Of a stretch of DNA of 64,000 nt, positions 1-12,457 are shown piece by piece. The position numbers and the translations under genes were made by a program. Positions within the stretch are counted from its first letter, which is position 1; every line of letters begins with the position of its first letter. The notes beneath the pieces are model-generated. The model was not told the origin of the DNA. It did not search any database and saw only the letters and a list, made by a program, of their open reading frames with translations. The stretch comes from Panorpa germanica (Eukaryota > Arthropoda > Insecta > Mecoptera > Panorpidae): NCBI GenBank assembly GCA_963678705.1, contig CAVMBN010000102.1:55987-119986 (forward strand), written 5' to 3'.

Positions 1-1578
1 ACAATTTTGAGGTTATGTTTATAAGACAGCGTGTACGCATAATGAAAAATTTGTTTTTAACACTGATTTCCAACTGTCAAACTTTTGTAAAAACACTTTG
101 TTTAGGGTAAATTAACACAAATTTAAAACAAACTTAAATACTTTTCGTTTGAAAAAGTATTCATATAATTTATTTAATTTTTTTCCGTAATTAATTTCTC
201 ACTTTTAATCACTTTTTTCACCTAAAGCAGCAGGAGCCGATCACACACATAGTAGATAGGAACCACTTGTGTTGCAAAGCAATATTAACGTTCTTGTAAA
301 CCAATACGTAGGTCTTCCTTGTTGTATTAAGTCCCATCTGTCTTGCCAGAGCTTATGCATATATGCATTTATCTCTTTGGCAATATATTTAGTATCGTCT
401 CTAGACTTTTATCCTACAGCCGCAATAACTTTAAATCCTCGAAATTTGTCGCATTAATTTTAATTCATCAAAATTTGATTTTTTCAGTTCTAGCGTAATT
501 TGTACTTGAGTAAGTGCATGAGTGATATTTAAATCTAAAGGAATTGTCCCCAATATCACCTGCACTACTTCTGTAGATACAGTTCTGCAACAACGCGTCA
601 TTGTCAATAACATAGTTCTTTGCATGGAAGATTGATCCTGTAATACCATGCCGAAGCACAATACACTACCATTGTCATAAATGCCCCCTTGTATATTGTC
701 GGCATAGTTGCCGAGTTTAAGCTTCATTCCGTCCTTGTGACACGCGCAAGGTGTGTTACAAGTTTATCATTCGTTGTTACCGTATTTGTTTCGTAGCTTT
801 GTAGCTTCAAGAAACTACAGATTTTATCTATAGCAGGTCGAGAACGGCTTTCTAGTTGTTCTGTACTATTTGCACCGATAAGGATCACATTATCGTTGGC
901 AAAACATACGTCTACACAACCTTTCGAGTGAGAAACACAGTTCTTGTCAAATACCATGTTCCAGAGCTCAGGCCCCATTACAGATCGCTGAGGACAACCT
1001 TTAGATAGTTGCCTTTTCATGGAACGGTAATCGGTTTGTAAAATTAATGTTCGACAATAAAAATAGTTCTCCATAGCGCAGTAGACGTACCTATAGGTTT
1101 TTGCCGGTCTAATTTTTTAAAGGTCACTTGGCCACCAGACATTATCAAGGGCACACTAAATTTCTATAAATATCTCATGTACTTACTTGTACTTATGCCT
1201 ACTTACTTACCATTTATTTGTCACCATTGAATGTTCATGAACGATCAATCACTATTTCCAAGAAAACCGCATATATTGTTCACTTAATCACTTATAACAA
1301 TTAATACACCCTCTTTATTATTTAAAACACGCATTTATATAAACTAATTCTTATGTTTTAATATTATTTATAGTTAATGTTAATCGACTTACTTGATAGT
1401 GGGCGGCAACCTTTTGTCTTCTGCATATTTGTAGTGTTTATATGAGGTCTTTCTTATATAGCTCTACAGATTTCTTGAATTTTTTTAACCACTTTATGTT
1501 TAGCACAAACACTAACCTAATTATTATCACTTTTTTGTCTATCGCACTTAATAATGTCTTATATCAAACATCAAAGTT
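1..1578. repeat. Satellite unit U1 (divergent, archaic-looking)
   Basis: 1578 bp. It lacks the 9-bp duplication ggaagatct/ggaagatt seen in the other units (single copy near 625-631). It keeps an extra base near 1044 that joins two RT blocks in one frame. It also has many private substitutions. Confidence 0.95.
296..1151 (-). pseudogene. R1-like RT fossil in unit U1 (most conserved copy)
   Basis: Read on the minus strand this resembles the middle of an R1-clade ORF2. It starts at RT motif A with ALDNVWWP (about 1151-1128). It continues in one open frame (724-1074) through ENYFYCRTL and the finger/palm block KGCPQRSVMGPELWNMVF to the catalytic-loop equivalent CFANDN, where AND replaces the essential ADD. 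A second frame (431-727) carries LGNY and then CCRTVSTEVVQVILGTIPLDL, a block typical of the region after R1-clade RTs. A third frame near 296-360 reads LWQDRWDLIQQGRPTYWF, like the conserved tryptophan motif after RT. Endonuclease, the start of RT and the C-terminal CCHC are absent. Dead by loss of a catalytic Asp and by frameshifts. The R1-clade assignment rests on remembered motif patterns, not a search. Confidence 0.8.
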
Positions 1579-3163
1579 ACAATTTTGAGGTTATGTTTAT
1601 AAGACTGCGTGTACGCGTAATGAAAAATTCGTTTTTAACACTGGTTTCCAACTGTCAAACTTTTGTAAAAACACTTTGTTTAGGGTAAATTAACACAAAT
1701 TTAAAACAAACCTTAATACTTTTCGTTTAAAAAGTATTCATATAATTTATTTAATTTTTTTCCGTAATTAATTTCTCACTTGTTATCACTTTTTTCACCT
1801 AAAGTAGCAGGAGCCGATCACACACATAGTAGATAGGAACCACTTGTTTTGCAAAGCAATATTAACGTCCTTGTAAACCAATACGTAGGTCTTTCTTTTT
1901 GTATTAAGTTTTATCTGTCTTGCCAGAGCTTATGCATATATGCATTCATCTCTTTGGCAATATATTTGGTATCGTCTCCAGACTTTTATCCTACAGCCGC
2001 ATTAACTTTAAATCCTTGAAATTTGTCGCATTAATTTTAAATCATCAAAATTTGATTTTTTCAGTTCTAGCGTAATTTGTACTTGAGTAAGTGCATGAGT
2101 GATTTTTAAATCTAAAGGAATTGTCCCCAATATCACTTGCACCACTTCTGTAGATACAGTTCTGCAACAACACGTCATCGTCAATAACATAGTTCTTTGC
2201 ATGGAAGATCTGGAAGATTGATCCTGTAATACTATGCCGAAGCACAATACACAACTATTAGCATAAATGCCCCCTTGTATAGTGTCGGCATAGTTGCCTA
2301 ATTTAAGCTTCATTCCGTCCTTGTGACACGCGCAAGGTGTGTTACAAGTTTATCATTCGTTGTTACTGTATTTGTTTCGTAGCTTTGTAGCTTCAAGAAA
2401 CTACAGATTTTATATATAGCAGGTCGAGAACGGCTTTCTAGGGTTTCTGTACTATTTGCACCGATAAGGATCACATTATCGTTGGCAAAACATATGCCTA
2501 CACAACCTTTCGAGTGAGAAACACAGTTCTCGTCGAATACCATGTTCCAGAGCTCAGGCCCCATTACAGATCGCTGAGGACAACCTTTAGATAGTTGCCT
2601 TTTCATGGAACGGTACTCGGTTTGTAAAATAATGTTCGACAATGAAAATAGTTCTCCATAGCGCAGTAGACGTACCTATAGGTTTTTGCCGGTCTAATTC
2701 TTTGAAGGTTACTTGGCCACAGGACATCAACAAAGGCACACTGAATATCTATAAATATCTCATATACATACTTGGACTTATGCCTACTTACTTACCATTT
2801 GTTTGTTACCATTGAATTTTCATGAACGATCAATTACTATTTCCAAGAAAACCGCATATATTGTTCACTTAATCACTTATAACAATTAATACACTCTCAT
2901 TATTATTTAAAAAACGCATTTATATAAACTAATTCTTGTGTTTTAATATTATTTATAGTTAATATTATTCGACTTACTTGATAGTGGGCGGCAACCTTTT
3001 GTCTTCCGTATATTTGTAGTGTTTATATGAGGTCTTCTTTATATATCTCTACAGATTTCTTGAATTTTAAACCACTTGATGTTTTAGCACTAACACTAAC
3101 CTAATTATTATCACTTTTTTTGTCTATCGCACTTATTAATGTCTTATATCAAACATCAAAGTT
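1579..3163. repeat. Satellite unit U2 (family A)
   Basis: 1585 bp. The hairpin arm is one A shorter (cgtttaaaaagtattc). RT frame open at 2310-2642. Confidence 0.95.
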
Positions 3164-4756
3164 ACAAATTTGAGGTTATGTTTATAAGACCGCGTGTACG
3201 CGTAATGAAAAATTCGTTTTTAACACGGGTTTCCAACTGTCAAACTTTTGTAAAAACACTTTGTTTAGGGTAAATTAACACAAATTTAAAACAAACTTAA
3301 ATACTTTTCGTTTGAAAAAGTATTCATATAATTTATTTAATTTTTTTCCATAATTAATTTTTTACTTTTAATCACTTTTTTCACCAAAAGTAGCAGGAGC
3401 CGATCACACACATAGTAGATAGGAACCACTTGTGTTGCAAAGCAATATTAACGTCCTTGTAAACCAATACGTAGGTCTTCCTTTTTGTATTAAGTCCCAT
3501 CTGTCTTGCCAGAGCTTATGCATATATGCATTCATCTCTTTGGCAATATATTTGGTATCGTCTCCAGACTTTTATTCTACAGCCGCATTAACTTTAAATC
3601 CTCGAAATTTGTCGCTTTAATTTTAAATCATCAAAATTTGATTTTTTCAGTTCTAGCGTAATTTGTACTTGAGTAAGTGCATGAGTGATTTTTAAATCTA
3701 AAGGAATTGTCCCCAATATGACTTGCACCACTTCTGTAGCTGTAGATACAGTTCTGCAACAACGCGTCATCGTCAATAGCATAGTTCTTTGCATGGAAGA
3801 TCTGGAAGATTGATCCTGTAATACCATGCTGAAGCACAATACACAACTATTAGCATAAATGCCCCCTTGTATAGTGTCGGCATAGTTGCCGAGTTTAAGC
3901 TTCATTCCGTCCTTGTGACACGCGCAAAGTGTGTTACAAATTTATCATTCGTTGTTACTGTATTTGTTTCGTAGCTTTGTAGCTTTAAGAAACTACAGAT
4001 TTTATATATAGCAGGTCGAGAACGGCTTTCTAGGGTTTCTGTACTATTTGCACCGATAAGGATCACATTATCGTTGGCAAAACATATGCCTACACAACCT
4101 TTCGAGTGAGAAACACAGTTCTCGTCGAATACCATGTTTCCAGAGCTTAGGCCCCATTACAGATCGCTGAGGACAACCTTTAGATAGTTGCCTTTTCATG
4201 GAACGGTACTCGGTTTGTAAAATAATGTTCGACAATGAAAATAGTTCTCCATAGCGCAGTAGACGTACCTATAGGTTTTTGCCGGTCTAATTCTTTGAAG
4301 GTCACTTGGCCACCGGACATCAACAAAGGCACACTGAATTTCTATAAATTTCTCATATACATACTTGGACTTATGCCTACTTACTTACCATTTGTTTGTT
4401 ACCATTGAATGTTCATGAACGATCAATTACTATTTCCAAGGAAAACCGCATATATTGTTCACTTAATCACTTATAACAATTAATACACTCTCATTATTAT
4501 TTAAAAAACGCATTTATATAAACTAATTCTTGTGTTTTAATATTATTTATAGTTAATATTATTCGACTTACTTGATAGTCGGCGGCAACCTTTTGTCTTC
4601 CGTATATTTGTAGTGTTTATATGAGGTCTTCTTTATATATCTCTACAGATTTCTTGAATTTTAACCACTTGATGTTTTAGCACTAATACTAACCTAATTA
4701 TTATCACTTTTTTTGTCTATCGCACTTATTAATGTCTTATATCAAACATCAAAGTT
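3164..4756. repeat. Satellite unit U3 (family A, longest)
   Basis: 1593 bp. It has a private tandem duplication of ctgtag (3734-3745) and an extra t near 4138 that shortens the RT frame to 3902-4135. Confidence 0.95.
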
Positions 4757-4891
4757 ACAAAATTTGAGGTTATGTTTATAAGACCGCGTGTACGCGTAAT
4801 GAAAAATTCGTTTTTAACACGGGTTTCCAACTGTCAAACTTTTGTAAAAACTTTGTTTAGGGTAAATTAACACAAATTTAAAACAAACTTA

Positions 4892-4916
4892 AATACTTTT
4901 CGTTTGAAAAAGTATT
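4892..4916. other. Conserved hairpin in the satellite unit (U4 example)
   Basis: AATACTTTT, a 7-nt spacer cgtttga, then AAAAGTATT form a perfect 9-bp inverted repeat. It lies near offset 135-160 and recurs in most units. U7, U9 and U17 carry two changes (aaaaactttt and aaagtgttc) that fall on the same stem pair and do not restore pairing. U15 and U21 have a changed right arm. Confidence 0.6.
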
Positions 4917-5050
4917 CATATAATTTATTTAATTTTTTTCCATAATTAATTTCTCACTTTTAATCACTTTTTTCACCTAAAGTAGCAGGAGCCGATCACA
5001 CACATAGTAGATAGGAACCACTTGTGTTGCAAAGCAATATTAACGTCCTT

Positions 5051-5915
5051 GTAAACCAATACTTAGGTCTTCCTTTTTGTATTAAGTCTTATCTGTCTTG
5101 CCAGAGCTTATGCATATATGCATTCATCTCTTTGGCAATATATTTGGTATCGTCTCCAGACTTTTATCCTACAGCCGCATTAACTTTAAATCCTCGAAAT
5201 TTGTCGCATTAATTTTAAATCATCAAAATTTGATTTTTTCAGTTCTAGCGTAATTTGTACTTGAGTAAGTGCATAAGTGATTTTTATATATAAAGGAATT
5301 GTCCCCAATATCACTTGCACCACTTCTGTAGATACAGTTCTGCAACAACGCGTCATCGTCAATAACATAGTTCTTTGCATGGAAGATCTGGAAGATTGAT
5401 CCTGTAATACCATGCCGAAGCACAATACACAACTATTAGCATAAATGCCCCCTTGTATAGTGTCGGCATAGTTGCCTAATTTAAGCTTCATTCCGTCCTT
5501 GTGACACGCGCAAGGTGTGTTACAAGTTTATCATTCGTTGTTACTGTATTTGTTTCGTAGCTTTGTAGCTTCAAGAAACTACAGATTTTATATATAGCAG
5601 GTCGAGAACGGCTTTCTAGGGTTTCTGTACTATTTGCACCGATAAGGATCACATTATCGTTGGCAAAACATATGCCTACACAACCTTTCAAGTGAGAAAC
5701 ACAGTTCTCGTCGAATACCATGTTCCAGAGCTCAGGCCCCATTACAGATCGCTGAGGACAACCTTTAGATAGTTGCCTTTTCATGGAACGGTACTCGGTT
5801 TGTAAAATAATGTTCGACAATGAAAATAGTTCTCCATAGCGCAGTAGACGTACCTATAGGTTTTTGCCGGTCTAATTCTTTGAAGGTCACTTGGCCACCG
5901 GACATCAACAAAGGC
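5051..5915 (-). pseudogene. R1-like RT fossil in unit U4 (typical state of the array)
   Basis: This stands for the copy found in nearly every unit. Motif A reads AFVDVRWP (about 5915-5892). A 1-nt deletion relative to U1, in aaaataatgt near 5805-5815, breaks the frame between ENYFHCRTLF and LQTEYRSMKRQL. The frame 5488-5820 then runs open through KGCPQRSVMGPELWNMVF and CFANDN to a stop. The frame 5186-5491 carries LGNYADTIQ and CCRTVSTEVVQVILGTIP. All units viewed keep the AND variant of the catalytic motif. The 62-residue open frame on the opposite strand is a shadow of this fossil. Confidence 0.78.
5110..5123. other. Conserved 14-bp perfect palindrome (U4 example)
   Basis: ATGCATATATGCAT is its own reverse complement and is kept in almost every unit at about offset 353. 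Exceptions are the remnant next to the LTR element, where one base differs (atgcatataagcat, about 58211), and U35, which has atacatatatgcat. It overlaps the degraded post-RT part of the fossil, so it may simply be inherited coding sequence. Confidence 0.6.
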
Positions 5916-6341
5916 ACACTGAATTTCTATAAATATCTCATATACATACTTGGACTTATGCCTACTTACTTACCATTTGTTTGTTACCATTGAATGTTCA
6001 TGAACGATCAATTACTATTTCCAAGAAAACCGCATATATTGTTCACTTAATCACTTATAACAATTAATACACTCTCATTATTATTTAAAAAACGCATTTA
6101 TATAAACTAATTCTTGTGTTTTAATATTATTTATAGTTAATATTATTCGACTTACTTGATAATGAGCGGCAACCTTTTGTCTTCCGTATATTTGTAGTGT
6201 TTATATGAGGTCTTCTTTATATATCTCTACAGATTTCTTGAATTTTAAACCACTTGATGTTTTAGCACTAACACTAACCTAATTATTATCACTTTTTTTG
6301 TCTATCGCACTTATTAATGTCTTATATCAAACATCAAAGTT

Positions 6342-7697
6342 ACAAATTTGAGGTTATGTTTATAAGACCGCGTGAACGCGTAATGAAAAATTCGTTTTTA
6401 ACACTGGTTTCCAACTGTCAAACTTTTGTAAAAACACTTTGTTTAGGGTAAATTAACACAAATTTAAAACAAACTTAAATACTTTTCGTTTGAAAAAGTA
6501 TTCATATAATTTATTTAATTTTTTTCCATAATTAATTTCTCACTTTTAATCACTTTTTTCACCTAAAGTAGCAGGAGCCGATTACACACATAGTAGATAG
6601 GAACCACTTGTGTTGCAAAGCAATATTAACGTCCTTGTGAACCAATACGTAGGTCTTCCTTTTTGTATTAAGTCCCATCTGTCTTGCCAGAGCTTATGCA
6701 TATATGCATTCATCTCTTTGGCAATATATTTGTTATCGTCTCCAGACTTTTATCCTACAGCCGCATTAACTTTAAATCCTCGAAATTTGTCGCTTTAATT
6801 TTAAATCATCAAAATTTGATTTTTTCAGTTCTAGCGTAATTTGTACTTGAGTAAGTGCATGAGTGATTTTTAAATCTAAAGGAATTGTCCCCAATATCAC
6901 TTGCACCACTTCTGTAGATACAGTTCTGCAACAACGCGTCATCGTCAATAGCATAGTTTTTTGCATGGAAGATCTGGAAGATTGATCCTGTAATACCATG
7001 CCGAAGCACAATACACAACTATTAGCATAAATGCCCCCTTGTATAGTGTCGGCATAGTTGCCGAGTTTAAGCTTCATTCCGTCCTTGTGACACGCGCAAG
7101 GTGTGTTACAAATTTATCATTCGTTGTTACTGTATTTGTTTCGTAGCTTTGTAGCTTCAAGAAACTACAGATTTTATAAATAGCAGGTCGAGAACGGCTT
7201 TCTAGCGTTTCTGTACTATTTGCACCGATAAGGATCACATTATCGTTGGCAAAACATATGCCTACACAACCTTTCGAGTGAGAAACACAGTTCTCGTCAA
7301 ATACCATGTTCTAGAGCTCAGGCCCCATTACAGATCGCTGAGGACAAGCTTTAGATAGTTGCCCTTTCATAGAACGGTAATCGGTTTGTAAAATAATGTT
7401 CGACAATGAAAATAGTTCTCCATAGCGCAGTAGACGTACCTATAGGTTTTTGCCGGTCTAAACTAATTCTTGTGTTTTAATATTATTTATAGTTAATATT
7501 ATTCGACTTACTTGATAGTGGGCGGCAACCTTTTGTCTTCCGTATATTTGTAGTGTTTATATGAGGTCATCTTTATATATCTCTACAGATTTCTTGAATT
7601 TTAAACCACTTGATGTTTTAGCACTAACACTAACCTAATTATTATCACTTTTTTTGTCTATCGCACTTATTAATGTCTTATATCAAACATCAAAGTT
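6342..7697. repeat. Satellite unit U5 (230-bp internal deletion)
   Basis: Only 1356 bp. At about 7459-7463 the sequence jumps from gccggtctaa to actaattcttg, removing motif A of the fossil and the adjoining spacer. A 3-bp taa is shared by both edges. Confidence 0.97.
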
Positions 7698-9283
7698 ACA
7701 AATTTGAGGTTATGTTTATAAGACCGCGTGTACGCGTAATGAAAAATTCGTTTTTAACACTGGTTTCCAACTGTCAAACTTGTGTAAAAACACTTTTTTT
7801 ATTGTAAATTAACACAAATTTAAAACAAACTTAAATACTTTTCGTTTGAAAAAGTATTCATATAATTTATTTAATTTTTTTCCATAATTAATTTCTCACT
7901 TTTATTCACTTTTTTCACCTAAAGTAGCAGGAGCCGATCACACACATAGTAGATAGGAACCACTTGTGTTGCAAAGCAATATTATCGTCCTTGTAAACCA
8001 ATACGTAGGTCTTCCTTTTTGTATTAAGTCCCATCTGTCTTGCCAGAGCTTATGCATATATGCATTCATCTCTTTGGCAATATATTTGGTATCGTCTCCA
8101 GACTTTTATCCTACAGCCGCATTAACTTTAAATCCTCGAAATTTGTCGCATTAATTTTAAATCATCAAAATTTGATTTTTTTAGTTCTAGCGTAATTTGT
8201 ACTTGAGTAAGTGCATAAGTGATTTTTAAATCTAAAGGAATTGTCCCCAATATCACTTGCACCACTTCTGTAGATACAGTTCTGCAACAACGCGTCATCG
8301 TCAATAGCATAGTTTTTTGCATGGAAGATCTGGAAGATTGATCCTGTAATACCATGCCGAAGCACAATACACAACTATTAGCATAAATGCCCCCTTGTAT
8401 AGTGTCGGCATAGTTGCCGAGTTTAAGCTTCATTCCGTCCTTGTGACACAAGCAAGTTGTGTTACAAGTTTATCATTCGGTGTTACTGTATTTGTTTCGT
8501 AGCTTTGTAGCTTCAAGAAACTACAGATTTTATATATAGCAGGTCGAGAACGGCTTTCTAGGGTTTCTGTACTATTTGCACCGATAAGGATCACATTATC
8601 GTTGGCAAAACATATGTCTACACAACCTTTCAAGTGAGAAACACAGTTCTCGTCGAATACCATGTTCCAGAGCTCAGGCCCCATTACAGATCGCTGAGGA
8701 CAACCTTTAGATAGTTGCCTTTTCATGGAACGGTAATCGGTTTGTAAAATAATGTTCGACAATGAAAATAGTTCTCCATAGCGCAGTAGACGTACCTATA
8801 GGTTTTTGCCGGTCTAATTCTTTGAAGGTCACTTGGCCACCGGACATCAACAAAGGCACACTAAATTTTTATAAATTTCTCATATACATACTTGTACTTA
8901 TGCCTACTTACTTACCATTTGTTTGTTACCATTGAATGTTCACGAACGATCAATCACTATTTCCAAGAAAACCGCATATATTGTTCACTTAATCACTTAT
9001 AACAATTATTACACTCTCATTATTATTTAAAACACGCATTTATATAAACTAATTCTTGTGTTTTAATATTATTTATAGTTAATGTTATTCGACTTACTTG
9101 ATAGTGGGCGGCAACCTTTTGTCTTCCGTATATTTGTAGTGTTTATATGAGGTCTTCCTTATATATCTCTACAGATTTCTTGAATTTTAAACCACTTGAT
9201 GTTTTAGCACTAACACTAACCTAATTATTATCACTTTTTTTGTCTATCGCACTTATTAATGTATTATATCAAACATCAAAGTT
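7698..9283. repeat. Satellite unit U6 (family A')
   Basis: 1586 bp. It has cacaagcaagttgtg, cggtgttac and caagtgagaaac. The rare variant cttgtgtaaaaacac is shared with U16. Confidence 0.95.
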
Positions 9284-10871
9284 ACAAATTTGAGGTTATG
9301 TTTATAAGACCGCGTGTACGCGTAATGAAAAATTCGTTTTTAACACTGGTTTCCAACTGTCAAACTTTTGTAAAAAAACTTTGTTTAGGGTAAATTAACA
9401 CAAATTTAAAACAAACTTAAAAACTTTTCGTTTGAAAAAGTGTTCATATAATTTATTTAATTTTTTTCCATAATTAATTTATCACTTTTAATCACTTTTT
9501 TCACCTAAAGTAGCATTAGCCGATCACACACATAGTAGATAGGAACCACTTGTGTTGCAAAGCAATATCAACGTCCTTGTAAACCAATACGTAGGTCTTC
9601 CTTTTTGTATTAAGTCCCATCTGTCTTGCCAGAGCTTATGCATATATGCATTCATCTCTTTGGCAATATATTTGGTATCGTCTCCAGACTTTTATCCTAC
9701 AGCCGCATTAACTTTAAATCCTCGAAATTTGTCGCATTAATTTTAAATCATCAAAATTTGATTTTTTTAGTTCTAGTGTAATTTGTACTTGAGTAAGTGC
9801 ATGAGTGATTTTTAAATCTAAAGGAATTGTCCCCAATATTACTTGCACCACTTCTGTAGATACAGTTCTGCAACAACGCGTCATCGTCAATAACATAGTT
9901 CTTTGCATGGAAGATCTGGAAGATTGATCCTGTAATACCATGCCGAAGCACAATACACAACTATTAGCATAAATGCCCCTTTGTATAGTGTCAGCATAGT
10001 TGCCGAGTTTAAGCTTCATTCCGTCCTTGTGACACGCGCAAGGTGTGTTACAAGTTTATCATTCGTTGTTACTGTATTTGTTTCGTAGCTTTGTAGCTTC
10101 AAGAAACTACAGATTTTATATATAGCAGGTCGAGAACGGCTTTATAGGGTTTCTGTACTATTTGCACCGATAAGGATCACATTATCGTTGGCAAAACATA
10201 TGTCTACACAACCTTTCGAGTAAAAAAAACACAGTTCTCGTCGAATACCATGTTCCAGAGCTCAGGCCCCATTACAGATCGCTGAGGACAACCTTTAGAT
10301 AGTTGCCTTTTCATGGAACGGTAATCGGTTTGTAAAATAATGTTCGACAATGAAAATAGTTCTCCATAGCGCAGTAGACGTACCTATAGGTTTTTGCCGG
10401 TCTAATTCTTTGAAGGTCACTTGGCCACCGGACATCAACAAAGACACACTGAATTTCTATAAATATCTCATATACATACTTGTACTTATGCCTACTTACT
10501 TACCATTTGTTTGTTACCATTGAATGTTTATGAACGATCAATCACTATTTCCAAGAAAACCGCATATATTGTTCACTTAATCACTTATAACAATTAATAC
10601 ACTCTCATTATTATTTAAAACACGCATTTATATAAACTAATTCTTGTGTTTTAATATTATTTATAGTTAATGTTATTCGACTTACTTGATAGTGGGCGGC
10701 AACCTTTTGTCTTCCGTATATTTGTAGTGTTTATATGAGGTCTTCCTTATATATCTCTACAGATTTCTTGAATTTTAAACCACTTGATGTTTTAGCACTA
10801 ACACTAACCTAATTATTATCACTTTTTTTGTCTATCGCACTTATTAATGTCTTATATCAAACATCAAAGTT
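9284..10871. repeat. Satellite unit U7 (family B)
   Basis: 1588 bp. It has cattagccgat and an A8 run near 10220 that frameshifts the RT fossil. The hairpin arms are altered (aaaaactttt, aagtgttc). Confidence 0.95.
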
Positions 10872-12457
10872 ACAAATTTGAGGTTATGTTTATAAGACCG
10901 CGTGTACGCGTAATGAAAAATTCGTTTTTAACACTGGTTTCCAACTGTCAAACTTTTGTAAAAACACTTTGTTTAGGGTAAATTAACACAAATTTAAAAC
11001 AAACTTAAATACTTTTCGTTTGAAAAAGTATTCATATAATTTATTTAATTTTTTTCCATAATTAATTTCTCACTTTTATTCACTTTTTTCACCTAAAGTA
11101 GCAAGAGCCGATCACACACATAGTAGATAGGAACCACTTGTGTTGCAAAGCAATATTATCGTCCTTGTAAACCAATACGTAGGTCTTCCTTTTTGTATTA
11201 AGTCCCATCTGTCTTGCCAGAGCTTATGCATATATGCATTCATCTCTTTGGCAATATATTTGGTATCGTCTCCAGACTTTTATCCTACAGCCGCATTAAC
11301 TTTAAATCCTCGAAATTTGTCGCATTAATTTTAAATCATCAAAATTTGATTTTTTCAGTTCTAGCGTAATTTGTACTTGAGTAAGTGCATAAGTGATTTT
11401 TAAATCTAAAGGAATTGTCCCCAATATCACTTGCACCACTTCTGTAGATACAGTTCTGCAACAACGCGTCATCGTCAATAACATAGTTCTTTGCATGGAA
11501 GATCTGGAAGATTAATCCTGTAATAACATGTCGAAGCACAATACATAACTATTAGCATAAATACCCCCTTGTATAGTGTCGGCATAGTTGCCGAGTTTAA
11601 GCTTCATTCCGTCCTTGTGACACAAGCAAGTTGTGTTACAAGTTTATCATTCGGTGTTACTGTATTTGTTTCGTAGCTTTGTAGCTTCAAGAAACTACAG
11701 ATTTTATATATAGCAGGTCGAGAACGGCTTTCTAGGGTTTCTGTACTATTTGCACCGATAAGGATCACATTATCGTTGGCAAAACATATGTCTACACAAC
11801 CTTTCAAGTGAGAAACACAGTTCTCGTCGAATACCATGTTCCAGAGCTCAGGCCCCATTACAGATCGCTGAGGACAACCTTTAGATAGTTGCCTTTTCAT
11901 GGAACGGTAATCGGTTTGTAAAATAATGTTCGACAATGAAAATAGTTCTCCATAGCGCAGTAGACGTACCTATAGGTTTTTGCCGGTCTAATTCTTTGAA
12001 GGTCACTTGGCCACCGGACATCAACAAAGGCACACTAAATTTTTATAAATTTCTCATATACATACTTGTACTTATGCCTACTTACTTACCATTTGTTTGT
12101 TACCATTGAATGTTCACGAACGATCAATCACTATTTCCAAGAAAACCGCATATATTGTTCACTTAATCACTTATAACAATTATTACACTCTCATTATTAT
12201 TTAAAACACGCATTTATATAAACTAATTCTTGTGTTTTAATATTATTTATAGTTAATGTTATTCGACTTACTTGATAGTGGGCGGCAACCTTTTGTCTTC
12301 CGTATATTTGTAGTGTTTATATGAGGTCTTCCTTATATATCTCTACAGATTTCTTGAATTTTAAACCACTTGATGTTTTAGCACTAACACTAACCTAATT
12401 ATTATCACTTTTTTTGTCTATCGCACTTATTAATGTATTATATCAAACATCAAAGTT
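10872..12457. repeat. Satellite unit U8 (family A')
   Basis: 1586 bp. It shares the A' markers with U6, two units upstream, including the taatttttataaatttctc tail. Confidence 0.95.

Larger units (their letters stand above)
4757..6341. repeat. Satellite unit U4 (family A)
   Basis: 1585 bp. It has a 2-bp loss in gtaaaaactttg near 4846 and the family A' variant caagtgagaaac near 5690 on an otherwise family A background. Confidence 0.95.

Noticed and set aside
269-457. Recurring 62-residue plus-strand open frame, one in most units, beginning at GTG
   Set aside because: It lies antisense to the RT fossil, starts at GTG rather than ATG and is conserved only because the satellite is.
5223-5432. 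Recurring 69-residue minus-strand frame starting MCIVLRHGITG
   Set aside because: It overlaps the frame carrying RTVSTEVVQVILG in another register. Part may be frameshifted fossil, but it is not a separate gene.
5488-5820. Recurring 110-residue minus-strand open frame as a functional small gene
   Set aside because: It is an internal slice of a dead RT with AND for ADD. Several units break it by the A8 run or extra bases, and there is no sign of a promoter or independent start.
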